Part shown: piece by piece, positions 45,365 through 55,135 of the stretch
Numbering within the stretch: position 1 is the first letter of the stretch
How the letters are laid out: each line of letters begins with the position of its first letter
DNA from: Halobacillus dabanensis
GTDB lineage: Bacteria; Bacillota; Bacilli; Bacillales; Halobacillaceae
Assembly: GCF_900114165.1 (NCBI RefSeq)
Contig: NZ_FOSB01000006.1
Span: 124,001 to 188,000, forward strand
Reading direction: 5' to 3'
Length of the DNA stretch: 64,000 bases
Program-made: the position numbers and the translations under genes
The notes under the pieces: generated by a model
Databases searched by the model: none
What the model saw: only the letters and a program-made list of their open reading frames with translations
What the model was told of the DNA's origin: nothing

Positions 45365-46543
45365 CTACTGGATATCTTTTAAAAAGCTTTTGCCATGTTC
45401 AGGCATTTTGATTGAGAAGTTATCAGAGACGGTCGCGCCGATATCAGCGAATGTTTTCCGTTGATCAAGCTCTGATCCTTCATTGATGCTGTTATGATAA
45501 ACAAGAAGCGGAACAAGTTCACGTGTATGATCTGTTCCATGATGGACCGGGTCATTTCCGTGATCAGCAGTGATGATCAACAAGTCGTCATCCTGCATTT
45601 TTTCCAACACTTCCGGGAGACGCTCGTCGTACTCTTCCAACGCTTCTCCATATCCTTGTGGATCACGGCGGTGACCGAATTTGGCATCAAAATCTACAAG
45701 GTTCAGGAAACTCATTCCTTTAAAGTCCTTGTCCATCGATCTGACTAATTGGTCCATCCCATCCATGTTATCTTTCGTACGAAGCGCTTCTGTAACGCCT
45801 TCTCCATCATAGATATCAGAGATTTTCCCAATGGCAACTACATCTAACCCTTCATCAGCCATCTCGTTCATAACGGTACGTCCAAAAGGTTTCAAGGCAT
45901 AGTCATGACGATTGGATGTCCTTTCGAAAGCCCCGGGTTCACCGATAAACGGTCGAGCGATCACACGACCCACCATATACTTTTCATCTTTTGTGATTTC
46001 GCGGCAAAATTCACAGATTTCATAAAGCTCTTCTGGTGGAATGATATCCTCGTGAGCTGCAATCTGTAAGACAGAATCGGCAGAAGTATAGATGATCAAA
46101 TCACCAGTCTTCATATGATGTTCTCCGAGTTCCGTCAGTATTTCTGTTCCGGAAGCTGGTTTGTTGCCTACAATCCCTCGACCTGTTTTCTCTTTGATTT
46201 GGTTCAACAAATCATCTGGAAAACCGACAGGGAATGTCCGGAAAGGCTGGTCGATATAGAGGCCCATGATTTCCCAGTGTCCTGTCATCGTATCTTTTCC
46301 GTTTGATGCTTCGACCATTGTCGTGTAATGAGCTTGCGGCTGATCCGCTTTTTCTATACCCTGGATCGGACTGATATTGCTTAATCCGAGCGCCGCCATA
46401 TTCGGCATGTTCAAACCGTTCATATGCTCTGCGATATGGCCAAGCGTGTGAGCTCCTTCATCATCGAATTGTGCGGCGTCGGGTGCTTCACCGATACCTA
46501 CAGAATCCATTACTACTAAAAATATTCTTTTAAATGATTTCAT
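45365..46543 (-). CDS. deoB: Phosphopentomutase
   Basis: The 392-aa alkaline-phosphatase-superfamily enzyme interconverts ribose-1-P and ribose-5-P, feeding nucleoside ribose into central metabolism. Metal sites are visible in [14 protein letters not shown], at the catalytic Thr in KDTMTGHWE, and in ITADHGNDP and GTDHTRE. First gene of the salvage operon, 98 nt after xerD. Confidence 0.96.
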   Translation of the reverse strand: MKSFKRIFLVVMDSVGIGEAPDAAQFDDEGAHTLGHIAEHMNGLNMPNMAALGLSNISPIQGIEKADQPQAHYTTMVEASNGKDTMTGHWEIMGLYIDQPFRTFPVGFPDDLLNQIKEKTGRGIVGNKPASGTEILTELGEHHMKTGDLIIYTSADSVLQIAAHEDIIPPEELYEICEFCREITKDEKYMVGRVIARPFIGEPGAFERTSNRHDYALKPFGRTVMNEMADEGLDVVAIGKISDIYDGEGVTEALRTKDNMDGMDQLVRSMDKDFKGMSFLNLVDFDAKFGHRRDPQGYGEALEEYDERLPEVLEKMQDDDLLIITADHGNDPVHHGTDHTRELVPLLVYHNSINEGSELDQRKTFADIGATVSDNFSIKMPEHGKSFLKDIQ

Positions 46544-46640
46544 CTACGATCCCTCCTATTGATTAATTTCCCAAATTCGTGCAAAACTACCCTAACTTTT
46601 GAGTTGTAGGATGTCAGACAACTGAAATTATAAAAGGAGT

Positions 46641-47528
46641 TTATGCCCGTGGATGATACGAGCGATAAACATCTTTCAAACGTGTCTTAGAGACATGTGT
46701 ATAAATTTGGGTTGTTGAAATGTCTGCATGACCAAGCATCTCCTGGACCGCTCTTAAATCTGCACCATTTTCAAGCAAGTGGGTAGCGAACGAATGTCTC
46801 AACGTGTGTGGTGTTAATTCTTTGTTGACACCCATATCACGAGCAACCGCTTTCAGTATCTTCCAAAAACCCTGCCGTGACAAACTGTTGCCATGGTGAT
46901 TCACGAAAAGTTCTTCCGTCTTCTTTTGCTTCACCAAAGCTCCGCGACCAACTTCCAAATAGGTTTCCACCGCGTCTTTCGCCATATCACCTAATGGTAT
47001 GATCCGCTCTTTAGAGCCTTTCCCGAGACAGCGCACAAACCCCATTGTCAAATGCAAATCCGAGACTTTTAATGAGACGAGCTCCGTCACTCGTAATCCC
47101 GTCGCATAAAGCATTTCGAACATCGCTTTATTTCTCGCTGATAATGGATCTTTTGCATGAATGTTCAAAAGCTTGTCCACATCATCAGAGGAAAGGACTT
47201 TCGGGAGCTTTCTCTCTTTCTTCGGTGTTTCTATATGTAAGCTCGGGTCCTGTTCTGTCACTTTTTCCCTGATGAGGAACTGGTGAAATAAACGGATGGA
47301 AGATAACAGCCGAGCAACCGTCGCTGCCGAGCGCCCCTGGTCATTAAGGTGATGCAAATACTTCATGATATGTGAACGAGTGATTTCGCCCCATTGATGA
47401 ATCCCTTGTTCCTTTTGCATGAAACCCTCGTACTGTGTAAGATCACGTTTGTACGATTGGATGGTATTCCGGGATAAACCACGTTCAACAGTCAAATAAT
47501 GAAAAAAGTCTTCCAGAGCATATTGCAT
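46641..47528 (-). CDS. xerD: Site-specific tyrosine recombinase XerD
   Basis: The 295-aa recombinase resolves chromosome dimers at dif with CodV/XerC. An N-terminal SAM-like domain (1-90) is followed by the catalytic domain with R in ATGLRVTEL, HxxR in [15 protein letters not shown] in EMLGHADI and nucleophile Tyr in TTQIYTHV. The place between deoB and yqzK agrees with B. subtilis (ripX). Confidence 0.95.
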   Translation of the reverse strand: MQYALEDFFHYLTVERGLSRNTIQSYKRDLTQYEGFMQKEQGIHQWGEITRSHIMKYLHHLNDQGRSAATVARLLSSIRLFHQFLIREKVTEQDPSLHIETPKKERKLPKVLSSDDVDKLLNIHAKDPLSARNKAMFEMLYATGLRVTELVSLKVSDLHLTMGFVRCLGKGSKERIIPLGDMAKDAVETYLEVGRGALVKQKKTEELFVNHHGNSLSRQGFWKILKAVARDMGVNKELTPHTLRHSFATHLLENGADLRAVQEMLGHADISTTQIYTHVSKTRLKDVYRSYHPRA

Positions 47529-47535
47529 CGTCCAT

Positions 47536-47754
47536 CTACTCTCCTAGTTGGAAAAATATTGACAGCCGATCCGTCCACTCCTGTTCTACGGGCTGATAGA
47601 CTTTGATAGCCGTTCCCTCGGGAGGATCGTATCGATGTTGCCTCTCATACTCTTCGTGCACCATCCGTAAAGCCATATAAAATACACAAGTACAAACGGT
47701 GAAGACAATGAGGACTTTGATCAAATCTCTTAAACTGTTCCGCAGACGAGTCAT
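47536..47754 (-). CDS. yqzK: YqzK-like small membrane protein (DUF4227)
   Basis: The 72-aa protein has a basic N-terminus ([12 protein letters not shown]), one membrane helix (about 14-32) and a charged C-terminal half ([19 protein letters not shown]). The ATG at 47754 follows GAGGGGAG at 5-6 nt. An upstream longer frame adds unrelated residues and has no site. Between fur and xerD as in B. subtilis. Function unknown. Confidence 0.83.
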   Translation of the reverse strand: MTRLRNSLRDLIKVLIVFTVCTCVFYMALRMVHEEYERQHRYDPPEGTAIKVYQPVEQEWTDRLSIFFQLGE

Positions 47755-47984
47755 GCAGCTCCCCTCACTTCCGTACCTTTTTGTAAAGGATATGCCTAAA
47801 ATCCCTACAAATATACGTAGAAGTATGGAAGAAAACATTGCAAATGACACGTTTTCCAAAGAGATATGCCCCATCTAGCTTTAACCTACACGATTTTGGT
47901 CCATTTGTAAATAAAAATACAAGAGTCAGAGATTTAAGAAAATGCAGAATCACTTACTTTAGCCATACGAATGTTTTTTTGGGA

Positions 47985-48062
47985 ACCACTCTCTCCGTGG
48001 GAGTGCGGTGAGTCTCAGTTGCCGCCTTCCCCGCGGAAAGCGACTCATCCCCCTCCGTTCCT
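47985..48062. repeat. Partial copy of palindromic repeat family 1
   Basis: CCGTGGGAG, GCGGTGAGTCTCA, CCTTCCCCGCGGAAAGCGACTCATCCCC match one end of the copy at 52563-52685. Lies in the yqzK-fur gap. Confidence 0.65.
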
Positions 48063-48122
48063 TACTCTTATTATATCAAGAAGCGAGTTTGCGTGTTCTA
48101 GTATTTTCCAGAAAATCAGTAA

Positions 48123-48155
48123 AATAAAAAGCCACTATGTATGTTCATAGCGGCT
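48123..48155 (-). terminator. Rho-independent terminator of fur
   Basis: Minus-strand AGCCGCTATG, loop AACATA, CATAGTGGCT, then TTTTATTTT, a few bases after the fur stop. Confidence 0.88.
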
Positions 48156-48161
48156 CGCTCA

Positions 48162-48638
48162 TTAATTTTCATTAGATTTTGCGGATGATGCAGCAACTGC
48201 CTGCTTTTGGCACACACGACAAATGCCGTGGAAAGTCAGGCGGTGATCTTTTACTTCAAAGCCCCATTGACTTTCAACGATTTTTTCAACATCTCCTAAA
48301 AGATCGTCTTCAATTTCTTCCACTGATCCACATTCGATACAGACCAAGTGATGGTGAAAGTGTTCGGCACCTTCTTTTCTCAAGTCATAACGAGAGACGC
48401 CATCTCCAAAGTTGATTTTGTCTACTACTTTTAATTCGGAAAGTAATTCTAATGTTCGATAGACGGTTGCTAGACCAATTTCTGGTGCTTTCTCTTTTAC
48501 GAGGAGGTAAACATCTTCCGCACTCAAGTGATCTGCTTCATTTTCCAATAGTACCCGGACAGTGGCTTCCCTTTGTGGCGTAAGCTTATAACTCTGGGAA
48601 TGCAGCTGTTTTTTGATTTTCTCTATACGATGTTCCAT
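48162..48638 (-). CDS. fur: Ferric uptake regulator Fur
   Basis: The 158-aa iron-sensing repressor has an N-terminal winged helix (LTPQREATVRVLLEN...TVYRTLELL) and a C-terminal metal domain with HHHLVCIECGSVEEIE and a second CxxC (CRVCQKQ) for structural zinc. Adjacent to spoIIM, yqzK and xerD, as in B. subtilis. Upstream PerR-like (48701-48715) and Fur-like (48722-48740) boxes suggest regulation by peroxide and iron. Confidence 0.92.
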   Translation of the reverse strand: MEHRIEKIKKQLHSQSYKLTPQREATVRVLLENEADHLSAEDVYLLVKEKAPEIGLATVYRTLELLSELKVVDKINFGDGVSRYDLRKEGAEHFHHHLVCIECGSVEEIEDDLLGDVEKIVESQWGFEVKDHRLTFHGICRVCQKQAVAASSAKSNEN

Positions 48639-48700
48639 ATCGTTCGTCCCTCCCTCGTAATACCAACTTCATTATAATCAGAGACAGAACGAGTGTCAAA

Positions 48701-48715
48701 TTATAATTATTTTAA
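48701..48715. promoter_or_regulatory. PerR box upstream of fur
   Basis: TTATAATTATTTTAA differs from the PerR consensus TTATAATNATTATAA at one base, about 65 nt upstream of fur. PerR repression of fur is known in B. subtilis. Confidence 0.6.
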
Positions 48716-48721
48716 TCTGTT

Positions 48722-48740
48722 AACAATAATCATTCTTATT
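48722..48740. promoter_or_regulatory. Fur-box-like sequence upstream of fur
   Basis: AACAATAATCATTCTTATT partly matches the palindromic 7-1-7 Fur box (TGATAATNATTATCA). It lies between spoIIM and fur. Confidence 0.35.
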
Positions 48741-48749
48741 TAATTGCTT

Positions 48750-49388
48750 TTATTTATATATCCATTTCACTACATATTCGAGAAAAGTGTTACTAATAAA
48801 CACTTCAATAATCGAAGAAACCATCAAAATGGCCAGGAGTGCACCGAATAGTGCACTGTATCTTACGAACGCCTTCAGGATGGGTTGGTGGACCCGGCGG
48901 ATGAACAATTGCTTACCAAGGGTCAACGAGAAAATCAATGCGAGCGATCCAGCGAATAAATACACAGGGATGATGACCAAATTTTGAGGGGCGATGGATA
49001 CGGATGAAATCAACAATCCATACCATCCCATTTGGTTCACTAGAAACCCGACCGAAAATCCGACAACAAGACCTTTGATAAATAGGAGCACGGTTATGAT
49101 CGGCATACCGATAATGGAGATCCCTAACAGAAACAACAACGACATGTACTTGAGGTGGTAAAGCATACTATCTTTCACCAGTGTCGCTTTACCTGTCCCT
49201 TCCATCATGGTCTGTTGTTCAAAGAATTGCTTCAGGTAAAAGAAAAGATCCTGTTTCTGTACAAAATTCATACTATTGACGATAACCGCTCCGAAAACCA
49301 TCCCCATAATGAAAAGAACAAAAATGAACACGAAAATATTCATGTGTGCTCGAACATCGCTTTGTACCATCGGCATACCCTGTTGCAT
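48750..49388 (-). CDS. spoIIM: Stage II sporulation protein M
   Basis: The 212-aa protein of the SpoIIDMP peptidoglycan-degrading complex drives engulfment. It has five or six membrane helices (about 14-40, 68-90, 95-115, 125-150, 170-200), with the family's G-rich FSVGFLVNQMGWYGLL and SIAPQNLVIIPVYLF. Next to fur, as in B. subtilis. Expected mother-cell (sigma-E) expression. Confidence 0.93.
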   Translation of the reverse strand: MQQGMPMVQSDVRAHMNIFVFIFVLFIMGMVFGAVIVNSMNFVQKQDLFFYLKQFFEQQTMMEGTGKATLVKDSMLYHLKYMSLLFLLGISIIGMPIITVLLFIKGLVVGFSVGFLVNQMGWYGLLISSVSIAPQNLVIIPVYLFAGSLALIFSLTLGKQLFIRRVHQPILKAFVRYSALFGALLAILMVSSIIEVFISNTFLEYVVKWIYK

Positions 49389-49460
49389 CTACTTCTCCAC
49401 CTTTCTCTTCACCGGTCTATGACCACTCTATGAGAGAAAAGGAAAAAGTAGACCACATTT

Positions 49461-50615
49461 CTATTTCACTCTTCCATATCTTCCTCCACCACCGGGCGAT
49501 ATTTCCATCGTTCCATTTCTAAGTGAGAGAATGTTTTCCACAATACTCGGGGAGACAACTTTCTCTAGTTCTTCCTGAGTTGCTTCATGTAATATATTCA
49601 TTTCTGATGAAAATCTATCTATCAATTTTTCATACGTGCGCGGCCCTATCCCAGGAAGAGAGGATAAAGGTACTTGATAGACATAAGGAGGACGTTTTCT
49701 ATTTTGTGTTCCTTCTTTCAATTCATCAATCCGGTCAGCAACCCCTTTGACGATTTTCCGTGAACCACAATGGGCACACGATGCTTCATCTGTTCTAGTC
49801 AAGCATTTCCCACAAACGGTGAGGTGGTATTTCCCCATCTTAGGGTTCATGCCGTAATTTACAAGGACCCTTCTTCCTTCTTGTTCATGAAGGGCCTGAC
49901 GAAGTTCTTCGAAGGTCAGTTCTTCCATTTGGATTTTCTGATATTCCCGGGCGAGGTTGCCAAGGGAATGGGCATCCGAATTTGTCACATATGTATAGGG
50001 AGAGAGTTCCCCAACAGAGTTGGCCATATCGGTATCTGAACTCAACCCAAGCTCCACCGCGTCAATCAGTTCAGGGTCCAATACTTCCCGGAGAGTCTTT
50101 CTTACACCTTTTCCATACAAGCTCTTGAAAGGTGTAAACATATGAGCAGGAATGAACAGTCCGTCATGCTCTTTCACATACTGTTGTAATTCTCTTGCCG
50201 TTCCATAAAAACGCTGAGAACTCAAGCTCACATTCTTCATCTTTTCCGCCAACCATGCAGAAAAATGCTCCATATTCTCTAATGTCGGAAAATAACACAA
50301 CAGATGTACAGGCCCGGAGCAGGAAGCATCATAAACTTCAATTTCCGATCCTAAAATCAAGACGGTATCTTCAAAACGGATGCCGCCTCCGGATAATTCT
50401 TCCGCTTTTCCTATACGAATCAAATGTTTGATTTCTTCTTGTACAGCTGGTGATTGGGCATCAATGACCCCTACCATATCCAGCCCTTTCCGTCGGCTCG
50501 CTTCTTTCACTATATTTGTCAGCGTCAAGTTCTTTGAACCAGTGATTTTAACAGGTTTTCCATTCCAATCCCGACCAACATGAATGTGAAGGTCAACAAA
50601 ATAAGAGGACATCAT
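49461..50615 (-). CDS. yqxK: Endonuclease Q / YqxK, PHP-domain DNA repair nuclease
   Basis: The 384-aa protein has a PHP N-terminus (DLHIHVGRDW, with further His ligands in HMFTP and NSDAHSLG). A zinc-finger pair CGKC...CAHCG lies at about 272-290, and a C-terminal helix-hairpin-helix contains LSSLPGIGPRTYEKLIDRF. This is the EndoQ architecture, an enzyme cleaving DNA 5' of deaminated bases, known from archaea and some Bacillales. The start codon overlaps the end of nudF by 4 bases. Confidence 0.88.
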   Translation of the reverse strand: MMSSYFVDLHIHVGRDWNGKPVKITGSKNLTLTNIVKEASRRKGLDMVGVIDAQSPAVQEEIKHLIRIGKAEELSGGGIRFEDTVLILGSEIEVYDASCSGPVHLLCYFPTLENMEHFSAWLAEKMKNVSLSSQRFYGTARELQQYVKEHDGLFIPAHMFTPFKSLYGKGVRKTLREVLDPELIDAVELGLSSDTDMANSVGELSPYTYVTNSDAHSLGNLAREYQKIQMEELTFEELRQALHEQEGRRVLVNYGMNPKMGKYHLTVCGKCLTRTDEASCAHCGSRKIVKGVADRIDELKEGTQNRKRPPYVYQVPLSSLPGIGPRTYEKLIDRFSSEMNILHEATQEELEKVVSPSIVENILSLRNGTMEISPGGGGRYGRVK

Positions 50616-51166
50616 AACGCATTTCTCAATTTCAAATATAGAATGGCATAAGCAGTTTTGGCATCATGAATACGTTCTTCTTTTTCCAAAGCTTCTGCCT
50701 CCTCGACTGTCAATTCAATGAGTTCCACAAATTCATCCTCATCGCCCTCTGGCTGATTTTCTAATGGACGGATTTTATCTGTAAAGTACAAATGAACAAT
50801 TTCGTCAGCAAAGCCTGGGGAAGTGTAAAAGGAAGTGACAAATTCCAAATCGTCCGAAGTATACCCTGTTTCTTCTTCTAATTCACGTAGGGCGCATGGT
50901 TTAGGAGCTTCGTTCGGCTCAAGTTTCCCTGCTGGAATTTCTACGATACTTTTTTCCATCGGCTTACGATATTGCTCGACACAGACCATCTTCCCTTCTT
51001 CGGTGAGAGCGATGACAGCTACAGCTCCTGGATGTCTGATCAGCTCTCGTTTAGATGTCTGTCCATCGGGTAAAGTAACACTGTCGATATCTAGTTGGAC
51101 GATTTTCCCTTTATAGATGGTTTCCGATTCGTAGGTTTTTTCTTCGAATTTTTTCAAAATACTCAT
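50612..51166 (-). CDS. nudF: ADP-ribose pyrophosphatase NudF
   Basis: The 184-aa Nudix hydrolase degrades ADP-ribose. The Nudix box GKLEPNEAPKPCALRELEEETGY (G, E, REL, EEETG) is complete. Pairing with EndoQ via a 4-base overlap indicates one operon, as in B. subtilis yqkG(nudF)-yqxK. Confidence 0.93.
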   Translation of the reverse strand: MSILKKFEEKTYESETIYKGKIVQLDIDSVTLPDGQTSKRELIRHPGAVAVIALTEEGKMVCVEQYRKPMEKSIVEIPAGKLEPNEAPKPCALRELEEETGYTSDDLEFVTSFYTSPGFADEIVHLYFTDKIRPLENQPEGDEDEFVELIELTVEEAEALEKEERIHDAKTAYAILYLKLRNAL

Positions 51167-51254
51167 CCTCTCAAGTTTTCTATCGTCATTCTACCATAAG
51201 ACTGGCGTCGACTTTGAATAATCCGATACACTATTAATTAGAAAGGATGATTAC

Positions 51255-52178
51255 ATGAACAAACGTCAGTTAGGATCTTCAAATTTATACGTATCAGAAA
51301 TCAGTCTCGGATGCATGTCCCTCGGTACAGATCATGATAAAGCACGGGACATCATTGATCGAGCTTTAGATGCAGGAATCAATTACTTAGACACCGCAGA
51401 CCTTTATAATTTCGGTGAAAATGAAAAAATCGTCGGTGAAGCTGTCAAAGGCCGCCGTGATGATATTTTAATCGGTACGAAAGTAGGCAACAATTTCACA
51501 CCAGGCCAGGAAGGTTGGACATGGGATCCTTCCAAAGCGCACATTAAGGAAGGAGTGAAAGACAGCCTCCACCGTCTAGGCATCGATTATATCGACCTTT
51601 ATCAACTGCACGGGGGTACGATCGATGATCCGATCGATGAAAGTATCGAAGCATTCGAAGAGTTAAAAGGAGAAGGTTTGATCCGTGAATACGGCATCTC
51701 TTCCATTCGTCCGAATGTTATTAAAGAGTATGTGAAAAAATCAACTATTGTCAGCGTGATGATGCAATATAACGCACTGGATCGCAGGCCGGAAGAAGAA
51801 GTGTTGGAATTGCTCTCAGACAATGGCATCAGTGTCCTCGCCCGCGGTCCACTAGCTAAAGGGATGCTGTCCTCCGATGGTCCACAAAAAGCAAAAACAA
51901 AAGCGGAAGATGGTTTCCTGGATTATAGCCAGGAAGAAGTTTTATCCATCTCTAAGAAATGGCAGGATTATACGAATAATGAGCGGTCCGCGGAAGCTCT
52001 TGCGTTGCAATATGTTTTACACAACCCGACTGTCGCTACGGCAGTGTTCGGTGCAAGTTCTGTAAAACAGTTGGAGGATAATCTACGCTACCTTGAAGCA
52101 GAGCCGTTAAGTGAGCAGACTTTCAATGAATTACAGGCGTTGACTAAAGCTATTACCTATCAAAAGCATCGTTCTTGA
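51255..52178 (+). CDS. Aldo/keto reductase
   Basis: The 307-aa NADPH-linked TIM-barrel protein carries YLDTADLYNFGENE (catalytic D and Y), GTKVGNNF with the catalytic Lys, and YIDLYQLHGG with the catalytic His. LQYVLHNPTVATAVFGAS is the cofactor-binding region. The substrate is unknown. RBS GAAAGGA. It is plus-strand, divergent to nudF, and ends in a strong terminator. Confidence 0.9.
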   Translation: MNKRQLGSSNLYVSEISLGCMSLGTDHDKARDIIDRALDAGINYLDTADLYNFGENEKIVGEAVKGRRDDILIGTKVGNNFTPGQEGWTWDPSKAHIKEGVKDSLHRLGIDYIDLYQLHGGTIDDPIDESIEAFEELKGEGLIREYGISSIRPNVIKEYVKKSTIVSVMMQYNALDRRPEEEVLELLSDNGISVLARGPLAKGMLSSDGPQKAKTKAEDGFLDYSQEEVLSISKKWQDYTNNERSAEALALQYVLHNPTVATAVFGASSVKQLEDNLRYLEAEPLSEQTFNELQALTKAITYQKHRS

Positions 52179-52182
52179 TCAA

Positions 52183-52220
52183 TAAAAGGTGGCGGGAATC
52201 CCTTCCCGTCACCTTTTACT
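52183..52220 (+). terminator. Rho-independent terminator of the aldo/keto reductase gene
   Basis: AAAAGGTGGCGGGAA, loop TCCC, TTCCCGTCACCTTTT. Confidence 0.9.
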
Positions 52221-52562
52221 TTCCCCAGCACTAAACCTCCCTATTCTGTAAGACTCCGTTTCGAGACTTAAGGGTGGGTTTAGGGCTCCGGGAAAAGGCT
52301 CGAAATCGCCTCATAAAAAGCTAGATTTAATCTTATTATCCTGCTTCACATAACCTATCCTACCCCCATGTTAAAAGCCTTGCTATAGAGCGTTACATCA
52401 TCCTCATAGAGAACAGGGAACGGATATCGATTAGCTTCCCAATCACCCTTTGATAGAAAGGTACTTAAAACTATTTTCATTTACAGGAAGGTTGCTGCCG
52501 ATGGATTTTCTGTAATAGCAAGCTTAAAATACGATTTCGAGAAACTCATATAGGCAAGGGAA

Positions 52563-52685
52563 GGTGGGGGATGAGGAGCCTCCTGCGGGAAAGGATAGAC
52601 TGGCGAGACCCCGCAGGGCTGCTTTAGCCCGAGGAGGCTTGCCGTCTTCCCCGCGGAAAGCGACTTATCCCCAACCGACCCTTAA
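52563..52685. repeat. Palindromic repeat family 1, copy 3 (best preserved)
   Basis: GGGGGATGAGGAGCCTCC at one end pairs with its counterpart at the other (ACTTATCCCC). Inside are GGCGAGACCCCGCAGGG, CTTTAGCCCGAGGAGG and CCCCGCGGAAAGCGAC. Present in the 52221-52758 gap, in which I find no gene. Confidence 0.8.
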
Positions 52686-52758
52686 CTACCCCCCGCATCT
52701 CGAAATCGAGTCTTACATTATCTTGCTATATAGGGGAAGGTGTTTTTGGGAGGAGGTA

Positions 52759-53811
52759 TTAGTCTTTCCATATTTCTGAAAGGACACGAAGCCAGTTTTT
52801 GCAGGCAAGTTTCTCAATGTCCTCGTCACTCCATCCTTCCTTTTTCAGCTGGTGGAACAGCTTTGGAACGCCTGTGACATCTTTAAGCATCGTTGGTACT
52901 CTTGTGCCGTCGAAGTCTGACCCCAATGCAACATGGTCGATACCAATTCGGTCGACAATGTAATGGATGTGCTCCGTAATATCCGTTATTTTCGCAGCTT
53001 CATTATTTTTACCATCCGATGTAACCATATTTGGATTAATGCTGTACGTCACTCCTATGAGACCATTGGACGCTCCAATAGCATCTATCTGTTTATCTGT
53101 CAGGTTGCGGGTCACGGGACAAATGGCATGAGCATTAGAGTGGGTGGCAACAAGCGGGTGATCACTAATTTCAGCCACATCCCAAAACCCTTTTTCATTC
53201 AAGTGGGAGAGATCTATCATGATTCCCAGTTTGTTACATTCCTTCACAAGTCTTTTACCATTTTCTGTAAGACCTGGTCCGGTATCCGGCGAGGAGGGAA
53301 AGCGATAGGGGACTCCTTCTCCGAATGTGTTCGCACGACTCCATACTGGTCCCAAAGAGCGGAGGCCTGCCTCATAATAAACAGAAAGGGCGTCCAGGTT
53401 TTCATCGATCCCCTCTGCCCCTTCCATATGTAAGATTCCGGCCATCACATCGTCGTCTTGAATACTTCTTTCAAGATCTTTTATCGTCTTCGCCACCAGG
53501 AACCGACCATCAGATTCTTTTTCTAATTGAAAGAAACGGGCCATAACTTTGTTTGTATAGCGATAGGCATAAGAAAAATCAAGAGGACGGGGCAGCGGCT
53601 TTTCATACCCTTTTTTCGTTGAATAAGCGACAGGAAGTGGATCAGAATCCGGGTTCGGACAAAATACAGCAAAGAAACCAGCTGCAAATCCTGCCTTTTT
53701 CCCTCGCGGCCAATCAATATGACCTTCGTTCGTTCCTTTGAAAAAAGACCCGACCCCTTTTTCACACTTCATCAATGTATCGTTATGACCGTCTATAAAT
53801 TTGTGTTTCAC
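52759..53811 (-). CDS. Membrane dipeptidase (peptidase M19)
   Basis: The 350-aa zinc peptidase of the renal-dipeptidase family has zinc ligands in FIDGHNDT (HxD), the bridging Glu in LHMEGAEGI, and the two His in VATHSNAHA. GSDFDGTRVP lies near residue 300. It hydrolyses dipeptides, often with D-residues. GTG at 53811 follows GGAAGGAGG at 8 nt and fits the family start; a longer frame reaches an ATG at 53949 without support. Cytosolic or loosely exported; no signal peptide is seen from this start. Confidence 0.87.
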   Translation of the reverse strand: MKHKFIDGHNDTLMKCEKGVGSFFKGTNEGHIDWPRGKKAGFAAGFFAVFCPNPDSDPLPVAYSTKKGYEKPLPRPLDFSYAYRYTNKVMARFFQLEKESDGRFLVAKTIKDLERSIQDDDVMAGILHMEGAEGIDENLDALSVYYEAGLRSLGPVWSRANTFGEGVPYRFPSSPDTGPGLTENGKRLVKECNKLGIMIDLSHLNEKGFWDVAEISDHPLVATHSNAHAICPVTRNLTDKQIDAIGASNGLIGVTYSINPNMVTSDGKNNEAAKITDITEHIHYIVDRIGIDHVALGSDFDGTRVPTMLKDVTGVPKLFHQLKKEGWSDEDIEKLACKNWLRVLSEIWKD

Positions 53812-54127
53812 TCTAATTCCTCCTTCCACCCCTATCGATTGCAGAGGATATTGGATAATGATAGAACTACAAGCCGGAATTACTATATAAAACTTGATTC
53901 CCTCGAGGGCGATTAGGTATCCAACCTTACCTGAAGACATCATGGACATTACAATCCTTGTTATGATTCATATGCTCCCGAATACACCTCTAAGACTGCA
54001 GCTACATAGGAGCAGTGGATTTTCCCGCTACAGAGGAATTTTCCCTTATAAAAACGTCCCCAGGTTGAAGACATACTCTCCGCCCCTTCGTGGAATACGG
54101 AAAGAAAATCCCGCTACTATAGAAAAA
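53812..54127. other. Gene-free interval
   Basis: The gap between the dipeptidase and the DinB terminator contains short imperfect repeats of the type GTGGATTTTCCCGCTAC / GAAAATCCCGCTAC. No supported ORF, promoter or RNA was seen. Confidence 0.4.
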
Positions 54128-54160
54128 GAAAAGAGCTTGGCAAGATGCCAGGCTCTTTTT
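54128..54160 (-). terminator. Rho-independent terminator of the DinB gene
   Basis: AAAAGAGCTTGGCA, loop AGA, TGCCAGGCTCTTTT. Both strands have flanking A/T runs, so it may work both ways. Confidence 0.82.
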
Positions 54161-54165
54161 CAGTT

Positions 54166-54693
54166 TTATAAAGCAGCCTTATTATTCCAGGCTCTCAATT
54201 TGGATCGTATCTGTCCACGATGGCTTATCTCGTCTTCCATCACATGAAACCAAAGGTAATAAGGATTATAACTGACGCCATTCGGCCATTCACGATTTTC
54301 ATATAACCAGGCATCGTCTTTTTCTTTCAGCAGCTCGAGTGTCTGGTCCCGTATGGCTTCCATTACATCTAAATATTCATCGATCGATAAGGAATGGTAT
54401 TTTTGTTGCGCTTTCTCCCCCAGTTCTAAGGCGGGGCCCCATTCCTCCATTTCTTCCTCTGTCAAATCCCTGTGTTCAAAGCTTATCACTTGATGAACAT
54501 ATTCAATCGCTGCGATATGGGAGAGAAGCATACCGATGGAATTGCCACCGGATTCACACTCATCAAGTTCTTCCTGTGTGAGCTCAGCCACTTCTGTAAT
54601 GGTTACCGCCCTGGAATGCTCAAGCATACACACGAGTTCACCGATCTTGTCTGTAAAACCTTTTTCTGATTGAACTTGATAAGAAATCATCAT
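54166..54693 (-). CDS. DinB-family (DUF664-like) protein
   Basis: The 175-aa four-helix bundle has probable metal His residues in LSHIAAIEYVHQ and HVMEDEISHRGQIRSKL, the usual triad of DinB/YfiT proteins. Relatives are thiol-dependent S-transferases using bacillithiol. The substrate here is unknown. Start ATG after AGGAGG. Confidence 0.8.
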   Translation of the reverse strand: MMISYQVQSEKGFTDKIGELVCMLEHSRAVTITEVAELTQEELDECESGGNSIGMLLSHIAAIEYVHQVISFEHRDLTEEEMEEWGPALELGEKAQQKYHSLSIDEYLDVMEAIRDQTLELLKEKDDAWLYENREWPNGVSYNPYYLWFHVMEDEISHRGQIRSKLRAWNNKAAL

Positions 54694-54946
54694 AACTTCC
54701 TCCTTTTCTTTTTTACAATATTTCAGGTTTTGAGAGGAAATCCTCCAAGTTTTCCATCACTCCTTTAACATATTCGACAATAATCAGCCATTCCCTGCTG
54801 CCAAAACCCATTGCCATCGAATTTTGTAGATATTTTTGTTGTTTAAATTTGATGAAATGACGGTATATGCTAAGTATTAACAAAGCGGCCGTGAATGTTC
54901 GCCAAAAGCTGGTAAGTCCCATTATTAATAAGGAGGAAAAAATACG

Positions 54947-55048
54947 ATGAAAATAAAAGTGGGCATTTGGAACAAGCTGACAAATCAGGACAAGAGAATT
55001 CTATTAAAAGCTGTAAGTCAACATTCTCTCACAAAAAAATCAGCATAA
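54947..55048 (+). CDS. Small peptide (33 aa) with strong ribosome-binding site
   Basis: ATG preceded by AAGGAGG at 10 nt; product begins MKIKVGIWNKL and is basic (many Lys, ends SLTKKSA). Followed about 90 nt later by a terminator-like hairpin (55136-55162). No family recognised. It overlaps no other gene and is convincing mainly by its RBS. Confidence 0.5.
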   Translation: MKIKVGIWNKLTNQDKRILLKAVSQHSLTKKSA

Positions 55049-55135
55049 GTATGCAACAACTCCTATAAGACTTTCTTCATTCGAACTCTATACTTACCCG
55101 TAACCACCGCAGCAGTCCCCCCATATTCTTCTGAC

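Noticed and set aside
52564-52779. 71-codon plus-strand frame
   Set aside because: It covers the family-1 repeat copy and is an artefact of its GC-rich sequence.
54713-54922. 69-codon minus-strand frame
   Set aside because: The upstream sequence has no ribosome-binding site; the plus strand there carries the better-supported 33-codon gene nearby.
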